From positions 310,001 to 374,000 of the forward strand of contig NZ_JAMZMI010000002.1 in assembly GCF_024714475.1 (NCBI RefSeq): a DNA stretch of 64,000 nucleotides, in the 5' to 3' direction. Under the pieces are notes generated by a model that did not search any database, was not told where the DNA came from, and was given only the letters and a program-made list of their open reading frames with translations. Made by a program: the position numbers and the translations under genes. Source of the stretch: Marinoscillum sp. MHG1-6 (GTDB lineage: Bacteria > Bacteroidota > Bacteroidia > Cytophagales > Cyclobacteriaceae). Shown here piece after piece: positions 8,510-17,176 of this stretch (its first letter is position 1; the number at the start of each line of letters is the position of its first letter).

Positions 8510-10474
8510 TTAGTCTGTTTCTTCCAGATTAAGCTTCACAAAACCCTCCATAGCCTCATACTCTGCGAGGCCTAGCTTACGGTAGGTGTTTGCTGTGGCT
8601 CGATTTCTTGCCTCCGATCGTTCCCAGAACTCTCTGTTGTCGTCTCCTTTAAACATAACAAAGTCTTTTTGGCTTTGATGCTTAAAAATTGTTTTACGCT
8701 TCTTCATCAACTCGTCCGGACTGAGTGGCACAGCCATTTCAATTTGATCGACGTTCCACTCCTGCCATGCACCTCGGTACATCCAGACATAGCAATCCCC
8801 AAACCATACCTTATCTCTAATAACATCCAAAGCCTGTAGAATAGCATCATAGCAGATGCGATGGGTGCCATGTGGGTCTGCCAAATCCCCTGCCAGGAAA
8901 ACCTGATGTGGCCTAACCTTTTCCAGAATATCAATGATTGACTTGATATCTTCGTTGGTCAAATTTCGGTTTTGCTTGTTCTGGTAGAAGGGCATGTCCA
9001 GAAAATGTACATTTCCCTCTTTGACACCAGAGAACCTTGCACTAGCTTTGGTTTCACCTCTCCTGATTAAACCTTTCATCAGCTTAATACTGGCGCTGTC
9101 CTCATCTCCGGATTTCTTTTTATTTAGCATATCCATCATGAGATTGAACTTTTCTTCCAAAATGTCTGACTCCAGCAAAAAGTGCTGGTTGGCATCTTTA
9201 AAAAACTGAAGATACCTGATCACATCATCATCAAAAACAGCATTACTTCCGGATGTCTGATTGACGATATGCACCTCATGACCCTGCTCAAGTAACCTCA
9301 TCACTGTACCACCCATAGAAATGGCATCATCGTCCGGGTGGGGACTGAAAACAACCACTCTTTTGCTAACCGGTAGTGCACGCTCAGGACGATAAGTATC
9401 ATCAGCGTTCGGTTTTCCTCCTGGCCAGCCAGTAATGGTATGTTGTAACCTGTTGAATACTTTGATATTGATATTGTAAGCCGGTCCATGTTCATCAATC
9501 AGGCTACTCATCTCATTCTCAGCATAGTTTTCATCTGTCAGCTTTAAAATCGGCTTACCTAATTTCAAACTAAGCCATATCACGGCCTTTTTGATCTCAG
9601 CTTCCGACCAATTGGCGGCACCTACCAGCCAGGGTGTCTTGAACCTTGTAAGCTCCCCCGAGGCTGCTTCGTCCATTACAAAGGTGGTGTTATCATGATG
9701 CTGTAAAAAGGTGGACGGAATAAGGTCTGAAACCTCTCCTTCTATGGCTCTTTGACTGATTGAGGCTTTTGATGAACCCCAGGCCATGATGATTACTCTT
9801 TTCGCGTTCATGATAGTACCCACTCCCATTGTAATAGCCTTTCGGGGAACATTCTCTACACCGTCAAAAGCCGGACCTGCGTCAGAGATGGTCAGGTGAT
9901 CCAGGGTGACTCTTCGCGTTCTTGAGTTGACATGCGAACCGGGTTCATTGAACCCAATATGCCCGGTACGGCCAATACCCAGTATCTGAAGGTCGATACC
10001 CCCAAGAGATTCAATTTTCTGCTCATAGGCTCGACAGTAATCAACTATCTCCTTTTCAGGCACGATTCCACTTGGAATGTGAATGTTTTCCTCAGGAATA
10101 TCGATGTTGTCAAACAACTGCTCATGCATAAAGAAATGATAGCTTCGCATGTCGTATGGTTGCAAACCGAAATACTCATCCAAATTGAAAGTATGTACAT
10201 TTTTAAAGCTTAATCCATCTTCCTTATGTAGGCGAATCAATTCTTTATAAACACTTTTAGGGGTAGACCCTGTTGCTAATCCTAAAACACAAGGCAAACC
10301 CTCTTCAGCCTTCGATCTAATCAAATCGCCGATTTCAGCTGCCACATTTTCTGAAGCTTCTACCGGATTTTTGAAAACAACCGTATGAATCTTTTCGAAC
10401 TGAGTCACTTCATTTGACCCGCATGGCTGATGCTTGAGCACGGATTCCATCGTTGCAATTTTTTGATCTATCAT
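8510..10474 (-). CDS. nagB: Glucosamine-6-phosphate deaminase / PIG-L deacetylase fusion
   Basis: Residues ~25-300 are a NagB-type sugar isomerase domain (LGLATGSTP, FNLDEYFGL with D99, GIGRTGHIGFNEPG with H172 and E177, AVEG-like IEGEVSD). It should convert GlcN-6-P to fructose-6-P and ammonia in the cytoplasm. Residues ~370-640 form a PIG-L/LmbE deacetylase with its zinc motif SPHPDDD (H379, D382-383) and a distal DPHGTHR. The fusion could deacetylate GlcNAc-6-P and then deaminate it in one protein, which is an inference. One oddity is that the Asp of the E. coli GNDGH motif (D141) is Thr170 here. Such long NagB-LmbE proteins are known in Bacteroidota. It is followed 368 bp later by DUF4861 and preceded 36 bp away by a sulfatase. 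Confidence 0.88.
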   Translation of the reverse strand: MIDQKIATMESVLKHQPCGSNEVTQFEKIHTVVFKNPVEASENVAAEIGDLIRSKAEEGLPCVLGLATGSTPKSVYKELIRLHKEDGLSFKNVHTFNLDEYFGLQPYDMRSYHFFMHEQLFDNIDIPEENIHIPSGIVPEKEIVDYCRAYEQKIESLGGIDLQILGIGRTGHIGFNEPGSHVNSRTRRVTLDHLTISDAGPAFDGVENVPRKAITMGVGTIMNAKRVIIMAWGSSKASISQRAIEGEVSDLIPSTFLQHHDNTTFVMDEAASGELTRFKTPWLVGAANWSEAEIKKAVIWLSLKLGKPILKLTDENYAENEMSSLIDEHGPAYNINIKVFNRLQHTITGWPGGKPNADDTYRPERALPVSKRVVVFSPHPDDDAISMGGTVMRLLEQGHEVHIVNQTSGSNAVFDDDVIRYLQFFKDANQHFLLESDILEEKFNLMMDMLNKKKSGDEDSASIKLMKGLIRRGETKASARFSGVKEGNVHFLDMPFYQNKQNRNLTNEDIKSIIDILEKVRPHQVFLAGDLADPHGTHRICYDAILQALDVIRDKVWFGDCYVWMYRGAWQEWNVDQIEMAVPLSPDELMKKRKTIFKHQSQKDFVMFKGDDNREFWERSEARNRATANTYRKLGLAEYEAMEGFVKLNLEETD

Positions 10475-10509
10475 TTTCCTATGATTTAGATTTCTAGTTC
10501 TTTCAGTGC

Positions 10510-12024
10510 TTAATCGATATATGAGTACTCTTCCTCAAGTCCCAAGACCTCAATCGCCTCAAGCCCTGGTCTTGGAGTCTTGTCTCCTTCCATATAGTAT
10601 TCGGCCGCATCCCAATCAAATTCTGTATCGGTCTCCCGTGGGTCACCAGACTCTTTCAAGTAAGCTGTCAATTGGCTTGACAATTGAGTTTTTATCTCAG
10701 CATATTGTTCCTCTTGAGCTACGTTATTCATCTCATAGGGATCTTCCGAAATAATGTACAGCTCCTCTTTTGGCCTTTTTGAAAAAGCCAGTTCAAACAA
10801 AGGTTTAATCTGATTATCTTCCTGATTTTCCAACATATAGAATTTGGTAGGTGCAGGATATTGTAGCATATGCGCATCCACATCTCCATATAATGGGGGA
10901 TCCCCCGCTGGCCATCTGTTGTCTTCGTAGTTTCGGATATAGAGGTAATCATTGGTTCTGATCGCTCTACCTGGATATCCAGCGCCATCTTTCCTCACAA
11001 AAGCATGTCGCTCACGGGCTGTCACCACAAAATCTCTTTCAGAATCAATTATTCCATTTTTTTCAGAGGTCAGGATTGGAACCAGGCTTTTTGCATTCAT
11101 CACTTCCGGTATTTCCACTCCGGCCAGTTCCAAAAATGTTGGTGCAAAATCATTTAACGTAACAAAATCTTCTACTTCTCTGTTTCCCGGAAAATGTTCC
11201 GGCCATGAAATAATCAAAGGTATTTTGGTTCCAAAATCATAGAGATTCGCCAGCCCGCGCGGCATTTGCCAGCCGTTATCGCTACAAACTATAATGATCG
11301 TATTCTCCAACTGACCCATTTCCTCAATCAGGGCAATGTAAGAAGCTACCTCTCTATCGAAAAGTTGAATCTCGTTATAGTAGTCAGCAATATCCTTTCG
11401 CACTTCTTCCGTATCCGGTAGATAAGGAGGCACTTCTATGCTGGCCAGATCAATTCCTGACTTTTTCCATCCATCTTTTCTGAAAGGTCTGTGAGGGTCA
11501 CGGCTACTGTACCAGTAGGTCCATGATTGCCCTTTTTCTATTTCATTGTAAAACTCTTCAAAGGAGCCATACCTCTCACCTCCAGGGTTATTTTCCCATC
11601 CGTTTTCTTCAGCCTTTCCCGGCCCCCAACCTTTACCTTCTATACCAACGTGATAGCCTGCTTCTTCCAGCAACTTTGTATAAACCGGCACCTGTGGGAA
11701 TCCTCCCCATAGATTTGCTGCTTCACCCAATCGCCAGGTGTCCTGGCCAGTAAGCATAGATGCTCGTGCCGGAGAACAAGAAGGTGACGCACAATAGGCA
11801 TTATTAAATTTAATCCCTTCAGACGCCAGCTTGTCTATGTTTGGCGTTTTTAAAACCTTGTCCCCATACACTCCAAGATGGTTCCACGAGTGATTGTCAG
11901 ACATCAGGATCAAAAAATTTGGCTTTTTATCATACGTACCCTCTTTCTCCGGTGTGCTACAGCTGGTTACCAGTACCACAAAAACCCATAGAGGTATTGC
12001 AATGTAGTTTTTAAAACTTGTCAT
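10510..12024 (-). CDS. S1-family sulfatase, heparan N-sulfatase-like lipoprotein
   Basis: This sulfatase carries the formylglycine motif CSPAR at Cys83 (counting from the ATG at 12024), metal ligands in LMSDNHS (D43, N44) and CSDNGWQMPRG, and the phrase RDPHRPF. That phrase resembles the active-site region of sulfamidase (heparan N-sulfatase, S1_8-type), so N-desulfation of glucosamine is the favoured role. The ATG at 12024 gives a short signal peptide with lipobox VTSC. The frame extends to a TTG at 12060, but that adds only polar residues and overlaps the permease gene. It lies between the permease and nagB genes, with gaps of about 32 and 36 bp, in one operon with the ROK kinase. Confidence 0.86.
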   Translation of the reverse strand: MTSFKNYIAIPLWVFVVLVTSCSTPEKEGTYDKKPNFLILMSDNHSWNHLGVYGDKVLKTPNIDKLASEGIKFNNAYCASPSCSPARASMLTGQDTWRLGEAANLWGGFPQVPVYTKLLEEAGYHVGIEGKGWGPGKAEENGWENNPGGERYGSFEEFYNEIEKGQSWTYWYSSRDPHRPFRKDGWKKSGIDLASIEVPPYLPDTEEVRKDIADYYNEIQLFDREVASYIALIEEMGQLENTIIIVCSDNGWQMPRGLANLYDFGTKIPLIISWPEHFPGNREVEDFVTLNDFAPTFLELAGVEIPEVMNAKSLVPILTSEKNGIIDSERDFVVTARERHAFVRKDGAGYPGRAIRTNDYLYIRNYEDNRWPAGDPPLYGDVDAHMLQYPAPTKFYMLENQEDNQIKPLFELAFSKRPKEELYIISEDPYEMNNVAQEEQYAEIKTQLSSQLTAYLKESGDPRETDTEFDWDAAEYYMEGDKTPRPGLEAIEVLGLEEEYSYID

Positions 12025-12056
12025 GATATTTCGATTTTGTTCGGTCGTATTCAAAC

Positions 12057-13352
12057 TCAATTAATTGTTTCGTACTCTATTGTTTCTTCCTGTTGGACCT
12101 CCTCATTGGAGGTTGTCTTCCCTCCTCCTATGGTCTTATTTTTAATGAGTGGATTTGCCCATATGGCTATACTGAAGATATAAGCCAAGGTGAAGTAGTT
12201 AAACAACATGCCTCCTTTCAGACCAAACACATCTCCCAGACCTCCAACAATAAATGGTGCAACGGCACCTCCTACAATGCCCGTACATAGTATACCTGCC
12301 ACGGATCCATGATGGTCTTTTAATGAATTGAGGGCCAGTGAAAATATGATTGACCACATCACTGAGGCAAAAAATCCAACTGCCGGAAATGCGACAAGAG
12401 CAATATGAGCAGGACCAAACAGGGCCATGGTAAGGGAGACAAAAGCCAGTGTACTGAAAACCAATAGCACCCTTTTGCTGTCTATAAATTTCAGAAGTAC
12501 CAGGCCGAGGAAACAGCCTACTGTCAGTGAACCCCAAAAATTACCCACGGTAGCCGCTCCTTTAGTGTCCGGGTCTATCCCGTGATAGGTATCCAAAAAC
12601 TGGGAAATCCAGAATGATACCCCTTGCTCAAATCCAACATAGCAAAAAATACCGATGAAGAACAACACGACCGTTTTATTGGCAAACAGTTCTTTATACA
12701 CCGACCACTCTCCTGTTTTTTCATCCTCATTAAGTTCTACCTTAGGGAATTTAAGAAGTGCAATGATGACAACCATTGTCAACGCAATGGCCCCAAAAAC
12801 CCAATAGATAGATACCCAGTTCATCTGATGCGGAACAAGCATATTTAGCAGATCAATAACCCCGGAGTTGCTTGCTCTTCCGACATTCTCCACCAGATAG
12901 GAAAAAAGGTACGGTCCCGCCACGCCAGCGGCCCCGAAAAACAACTGTCCAAGAACAGAGTTGAATGCAAAATGCTCCTCTCCTCCAGCTTGTCTCAGAA
13001 GTGGGTTAATCGCCACTTGTAACATCGCCATGCCACTTCCGATCAGGAAAAGAGAGAACAAAAACACTATAAAAACTGGAAACAACGCAAATGTGAATGC
13101 GCCCAAAGTGGCTAAACCAAAGGCCACCAGCATGATTTTCTTTTCCCGGTATTTCTCAACCAGCATCCCGGAGGGGATGGACATAATACCATAGGCAGAA
13201 AAAAAGGCCAGCGTCATAAAACCTAAGGAAGAAAATTCCAGATGAAAGGTCTCTTTGATTGCCGGGTTCAAGGCTCCCAAAATATTCGTCAGGAATGATA
13301 TGACAAAGAAGACCAGTAGCACTAACCCAACTAATAATACCCTTCTATTCAT
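12057..13352 (-). CDS. FHS-family MFS sugar permease (FucP/NagP-like)
   Basis: A twelve-helix inner-membrane transporter with about 431 residues from the ATG at 13352. The frame opens at a TTG, 13379, which would put nine polar residues ahead of helix 1. The N-terminal segment (FLTNILGALNPAIKETF, AYGIMSIPSGMLVEKY) and AINPLLRQ in helix 4-5 are typical of fucose/glucose/N-acetylglucosamine proton symporters of Bacteroidota. With ROK kinase upstream and NagB downstream the likely substrate is GlcNAc or glucosamine, though glucuronate cannot be excluded. It is placed second in the unit, 47 bp after the kinase. Confidence 0.83.
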   Translation of the reverse strand: MNRRVLLVGLVLLVFFVISFLTNILGALNPAIKETFHLEFSSLGFMTLAFFSAYGIMSIPSGMLVEKYREKKIMLVAFGLATLGAFTFALFPVFIVFLFSLFLIGSGMAMLQVAINPLLRQAGGEEHFAFNSVLGQLFFGAAGVAGPYLFSYLVENVGRASNSGVIDLLNMLVPHQMNWVSIYWVFGAIALTMVVIIALLKFPKVELNEDEKTGEWSVYKELFANKTVVLFFIGIFCYVGFEQGVSFWISQFLDTYHGIDPDTKGAATVGNFWGSLTVGCFLGLVLLKFIDSKRVLLVFSTLAFVSLTMALFGPAHIALVAFPAVGFFASVMWSIIFSLALNSLKDHHGSVAGILCTGIVGGAVAPFIVGGLGDVFGLKGGMLFNYFTLAYIFSIAIWANPLIKNKTIGGGKTTSNEEVQQEETIEYETIN

Positions 13353-13399
13353 GGTTGTAAAATCTTTAGTTTTGAACAATACTTTTATCTAATGTTGCA

Positions 13400-14323
13400 T
13401 TAATAAACCTTTGAATTTGTCTGACTCAAAGAATATAGCGCTGCTCCAATCAGCCCTGCCCGGTTACCGAGTTTTGCCCGTTTCAGTTGCAATCCTTCGC
13501 AAGATTTCCCTATGGCATATTGATGGATTGTTTCCTCAATCTTATGAATGAAAACTTCACCGGCCTCCACAATACCTCCTCCGAGTATGATCGCCTGAGG
13601 ATTAAACACGTTCACATACCCGCTAATGCCCAATCCAACATAATGAGCCCATTCGTGGACAATTTCTTTAGCCAGGGGTTCTCCTTTACGATACTGGTCA
13701 ATAATGTACTCCCCATTTAACTGGTGCGGTCCCGGTTTCACATGGTGCTTAAACGCATTGACAAGCGCTTCAGTGGAAGCTATATCCTCCCAGTATTTCA
13801 CTTCACCCTTGACAACCATAGGAAACACTCCTAACTCACCTCCAAAGCCGTAATGTCCACTAAAAATCTTACCATTGAGAATCATTGCCCCACCTATACC
13901 TGTACCCAGGGTAAAGAACAATAGCGTTTTATAAGTTTCTTCCAGGATACCCTGCTCTCCTATAGCCATCATCTCAGCATCATTCGCCACGATCACGGGT
14001 AAGTTCAAACCAAAAGCCAGGCGTTGAGACAAGGGTGCCCCAACAAGGTTTTGGACGTTTGGAGCTCCGTCAACTATAACACCTGTCGTATCAGTCAAGC
14101 CGGGAGCACCTATTCCTATGGATTCAATTTCCAACTCCAGCTCGTCGGCCTTGAGGTAAGCGGAAGTAGCAATTTTTAGCAACCTATTTAGTGCTTCTTC
14201 CTGTGGCAGATCAGAGCGCGTTTCTACCTGAGACTCCCAATATAAGTTTCCGAGAGGACCAACTAAACCAAATTTGATTGAGGTACCTCCAATGTCTATA
14301 CCGATTGCCGCAGTCTTTTTCAT
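13400..14323 (-). CDS. ROK-family hexosamine or glucose kinase
   Basis: This cytoplasmic sugar kinase, first gene of the unit with permease, sulfatase and NagB, probably makes GlcNAc-6-P or GlcN-6-P. N-terminal phosphate loop IGIDIGGTSIKFG (residues 7-19), GIGAPG (70-75), catalytic Asp in VANDAEMMA (D115), adenosine-loop LGTGIGGAMI (139-148) and AIILGGGI near the C terminus are present. The ROK zinc-site signature is missing: where most members have E-x-GH followed by C-x-CG-xx-GC, this one reads GGELGVF (161-167) and has no Cys cluster. It may be a non-zinc variant with different sugar selection. Its 307 residues are normal for the family. Confidence 0.85.
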   Translation of the reverse strand: MKKTAAIGIDIGGTSIKFGLVGPLGNLYWESQVETRSDLPQEEALNRLLKIATSAYLKADELELEIESIGIGAPGLTDTTGVIVDGAPNVQNLVGAPLSQRLAFGLNLPVIVANDAEMMAIGEQGILEETYKTLLFFTLGTGIGGAMILNGKIFSGHYGFGGELGVFPMVVKGEVKYWEDIASTEALVNAFKHHVKPGPHQLNGEYIIDQYRKGEPLAKEIVHEWAHYVGLGISGYVNVFNPQAIILGGGIVEAGEVFIHKIEETIHQYAIGKSCEGLQLKRAKLGNRAGLIGAALYSLSQTNSKVY

Positions 14324-14423
14324 CTAAGGTTACTGAAATAGGTGAATGAAAACATTGTAATCTGTTGCAGTAAGTATGCGCTCATACCTGAATGATTTAA
14401 AATCGTCACAAATTCTACTATCG

Positions 14424-14490
14424 CAAACCTAGGTCTGATGTCATCAAGTGTGCATGTATCAATGTTACCGATCCAAAAGACAAATGATAC
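14424..14490 (-). promoter_or_regulatory. Promoter with direct-repeat activator site (site B)
   Basis: On the minus strand, GTATCATTTG (14490-14481) is followed after 22 bp by GTAACAT (14468-14462), then 30 bp on by the -7 box TAGGTTTG (14431-14424), identical to the one at site A. It drives the kinase, permease, sulfatase, nagB unit. The rest of the 312-bp gap between 14324 and 14635 shows no gene. Confidence 0.7.
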
Positions 14491-14635
14491 ATTTGGTGTT
14501 TTAGCGACAGAAAACAAGGATTTTTAGCGATCCAATGTGTGGCTTGCTGCTCCGTATGACAATTCAGAAAAGACCGTATCAGGTTACTGATGGGGCGTTG
14601 AGAGAGTATCAAATAATTACAACTGATGTCTATTG

Positions 14636-15838
14636 TTAATCTATTTTGGTTTGTCTGAAGTCACCTACACGTACCTCTAACCCATTGGGGCCGGGCACAT
14701 ACAACCCGTATTTGAAATAGGTACCATGCTCGTCGTTATTGCCTATGTAGCCTGTCCAATCAGCTTTCAGCTCTCCATTCATGTATAGCCTGACAAAGCC
14801 TTCGTCCAATACCCCACTTCCATCCTCAGCAAAATTGGACCACTTCACAATGAGTTTCATATCGATCCATTCTTCCATAGGAAGTTCATCCATCACCTGA
14901 GACCAGATACCGTAAACGGTGTTATTTCCTAGTGGACTGGTTGCAGATTCTGGCATATTAGGAGGATAAATATGAACACGATCCCTCGAGTCCATGGTCA
15001 CTCTTGGGCGATCTAATCGACAAATCAAATATAGGTATCCATTTTTCACTTGTAGTGACATGGGTGGATAGCCACCAGCATCTAGTGAATATCCGTTTAC
15101 AGCATCATCACTCTTATTATAGCCAGTTGGGCCATTAAAATACATAACAGATAGATAGTCTCTTAAGAATTCATCCTCTGGAACTTTGATGGTATCACCC
15201 TCCGGTGTAACAATAGTTGTCCTATCTGGCATGCCGTGCCACTGCGTGATGATACCCTTCATATCCTTCAATACCTCTGGTAGATACAAACCATATTCAT
15301 ACATCCAGGTCTCGCCCTTTTTTGCTTCACCTTTTCCGAAATGATACAAAGATTTCAAAGCAATCTGATCTTCTATGTCCTGCTGAGTCAGCCCGGCTTC
15401 ATCAAGATCTTCCTGTGTTACAAACACATTTTGTAACTCCACACGTGTCTTTGAGTTATCAACCATCTTGAAGCGATAGCTGGGTTTGCCATTGTACAAC
15501 ATTTGTGGATCCCGCCAAATCTCAAAACCCTCGGCCTTCGGAGAGCCAATAGGAATCATGTTGCAATCAACGATTTTGGAAGTTGGTATAATGTCTCCTT
15601 GAGCCCAATAGTCGTATAGGATTCTGTATGGTTCTGTTGAGCTTATCGGATCAACGCATGGAATCCGATATGTCGAAGATGAATGTGAGGAATCCGGTTC
15701 ATTGTCGAGACCTGGTTCATTGTTGGGGTCCAGAATTTCATTTTTGTTAACGACAAGATCAGTATCTGAGCGTTGGCATGAACAGGCCATCGTAAAAGCA
15801 ATAAGGATAAATACAGTGGCAATGGACTTGTTTTTCAT
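14636..15838 (-). CDS. PL13 heparin lyase I-like lipoprotein (copy 3)
   Basis: Third PL13-type lyase of the locus, 400 residues. Lipid Cys21, acidic Pro/Asp linker about 37-56, R132 in TRVEL, LYHFGKGEAKKG (164-175), H201 in QWHGMP and the GNNDEHGTYFKYGLY block are intact. It is nearly the same as copy 2 from residue ~60 onward and lies 8.7 kb away as a separate single-gene unit under site C. The duplicates keep all catalytic residues, so differences are likely in chain-length or sulfation preference, which the sequence does not settle. Anchored outside the cytoplasm. Confidence 0.88.
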   Translation of the reverse strand: MKNKSIATVFILIAFTMACSCQRSDTDLVVNKNEILDPNNEPGLDNEPDSSHSSSTYRIPCVDPISSTEPYRILYDYWAQGDIIPTSKIVDCNMIPIGSPKAEGFEIWRDPQMLYNGKPSYRFKMVDNSKTRVELQNVFVTQEDLDEAGLTQQDIEDQIALKSLYHFGKGEAKKGETWMYEYGLYLPEVLKDMKGIITQWHGMPDRTTIVTPEGDTIKVPEDEFLRDYLSVMYFNGPTGYNKSDDAVNGYSLDAGGYPPMSLQVKNGYLYLICRLDRPRVTMDSRDRVHIYPPNMPESATSPLGNNTVYGIWSQVMDELPMEEWIDMKLIVKWSNFAEDGSGVLDEGFVRLYMNGELKADWTGYIGNNDEHGTYFKYGLYVPGPNGLEVRVGDFRQTKID

Positions 15839-15925
15839 TTTTTCTTCAATATGGGCTAGTCAAAAGAGTATCTCATCACTTTGAGGCAACCTGCCTCAAC
15901 GTAAATACTACTCATTCTCATGAGT

Positions 15926-15991
15926 CAAAACTAAATGACCAAAATGACCGTGATAAGTTACGAGTGATACCCATTTAGGGACAAATGATAA
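15926..15991 (-). promoter_or_regulatory. Promoter with direct-repeat activator site (site C)
   Basis: On the minus strand, TTATCATTTG (15991-15982) is followed after 21 bp by GTATCAC (15970-15964). The -7 box TAGTTTTG (15933-15926) lies 30 bp further. The first 18 bases of the operator are identical to site A. It drives PL13 copy 3. Confidence 0.7.
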
Positions 15992-16071
15992 GTCATTCGA
16001 ATATGTACGGCACAAAAGATCTCCAAACCATCCTCGGATGAGTTACAAAATAGCTTCGCCTGGTTGCTCGA

Positions 16072-16842
16072 TCAAGAATTCAGTTTGGCACTCTTTGGCT
16101 TCTCGAAGAAAAGCGAATCAATCATATCTGGCTCTATTCTGACCTGTTCAAATTGCACCTCAGAACGCTGGTTTCCGACTTTTCCGTCTGAATACTCGAA
16201 CCAGCGAATGACTTTGGGTAAGACAAGTGAATTAACCGTTTGCCATTGATCATACTGTATCAACTTAAACCGGTCGCTGGTTTGTTGAGTTTTGAATGTG
16301 AAAGTGTACATCAGCCATTTCATCTGGTAGGTATCGGGTTCGTAAAAAATGATATAATTATCCTTGGGAGAATCGCCAACCCCGGCATCATATGAGACTT
16401 TAATTGCGTTGTACTGTTTACCCAATATTGTTTTGGTTTCAAGCTCCTCGTAGTAGATCCCCGGATCACCAAAAACAAAAGGCATAGCAAAGAAATAAAA
16501 ATATAGATTATAGTAATACTGAGCATTCGGAACATCAGCTGTGTCCGGGCTTACCCAAACCTGTTCTCCATCAAACCCGATAATATGCTCCCCATTTGAG
16601 AGCCTAACTTTTCTGTCCGCTAGCGAAATAACATGTTTCTCACTCCTCACCTCAAAATACAGGCTATTCATGGTCTTCCACTGATCATAGCCACCATGAA
16701 CATCGAATATTTTCATCAAGTCATCTGGATAATTTGGTGATGAAAAAGATTTTTCATTTTTTCTTGTACATGAATACAATGCTAAGATTAAAACATTGGT
16801 ATATAGAATACTTCTAATTATTGATAACTTCATTTTATTCAA
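16072..16842 (-). CDS. DUF6503-like lipoprotein of the catabolic regulon
   Basis: A 256-residue exported lipoprotein (signal peptide with lipobox LYSC) with a beta-rich body: GGYDQWKTMNSLYFEV, GFDGEQVWVSP, YYNLYFYFFAMPFVFGDPG and FYEPDTYQMKWLMYTF. This pattern fits Bacteroidota proteins labelled DUF6503, whose function is unknown. The fold looks lipocalin- or LolA-like, which is inference. It belongs to the polysaccharide locus because its promoter carries the same direct-repeat site as the PL13 and kinase genes. Either M1 or M4 could start it. There is no catalytic motif I can name. Confidence 0.6.
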   Translation of the reverse strand: MNKMKLSIIRSILYTNVLILALYSCTRKNEKSFSSPNYPDDLMKIFDVHGGYDQWKTMNSLYFEVRSEKHVISLADRKVRLSNGEHIIGFDGEQVWVSPDTADVPNAQYYYNLYFYFFAMPFVFGDPGIYYEELETKTILGKQYNAIKVSYDAGVGDSPKDNYIIFYEPDTYQMKWLMYTFTFKTQQTSDRFKLIQYDQWQTVNSLVLPKVIRWFEYSDGKVGNQRSEVQFEQVRIEPDMIDSLFFEKPKSAKLNS

Positions 16843-16883
16843 ATAGCATGGATATTAACAGAACTATAATTTTATGATTTGCA

Positions 16884-16950
16884 CAATACTAGGACACCTT
16901 AATTACAAGAATAAATTCATGATGTTACTATTTTGGAGGTCAAATGATAA
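16884..16950 (-). promoter_or_regulatory. Promoter with direct-repeat activator site (site D)
   Basis: On the minus strand, TTATCATTTG (16950-16941) is followed after 22 bp by GTAACAT (16928-16922). A near-consensus -7 box TAGTATTG (16891-16884) lies at the same 30-bp distance as in sites A-C. It drives the DUF6503-like gene. Confidence 0.62.
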
Positions 16951-17079
16951 ATTCATTTAAGGCAATAAATATTAGTTTGGAAGTGTACAATCCGGTGAAC
17001 AGTTTTAAAATCAATTTATAAATCTATTACTTAGAGAAAGAGTGCAAATCCAGACTACGCGTCCCGGTCACCCCGAGAA

Positions 17080-17176
17080 GAAAGTAGTACCCGTAAGTAG
17101 ACTTACGAGTTTTTTATTTTCATGTGAACAGATGAAAATAAAAAATGCATGAGCGAAGCGAATGAGTTTTACTTTC
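17080..17176. repeat. 97-bp element with terminal and nested inverted repeats
   Basis: Ends are GAAAGTA (17080-17086) and its complement TACTTTC (17170-17176). Inside are a 7-bp stem CGTAAGT/ACTTACG (17092-17107) and a perfect 14-bp A/T stem (17110-17123 with 17132-17145) around an eight-base GTGAACAG loop. The whole can fold as a multi-branch structure. It could be a MITE-like dispersed repeat or a structured RNA. No transposase, reverse transcriptase or target duplication was seen. Confidence 0.5.

Noticed and set aside
1-16950. Ulvan or chondroitin utilisation locus
   Set aside because: No ulvan lyase or PL8-type enzyme is present, whereas three proteins resemble heparin lyase I and the hexosamine genes suit heparin-type chains. 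The nearby rhamnose operon has a different regulator region, so it is not evidence for ulvan.
17080-17176. Retron or group II intron
   Set aside because: No reverse transcriptase gene anywhere near and no msr/msd pattern.
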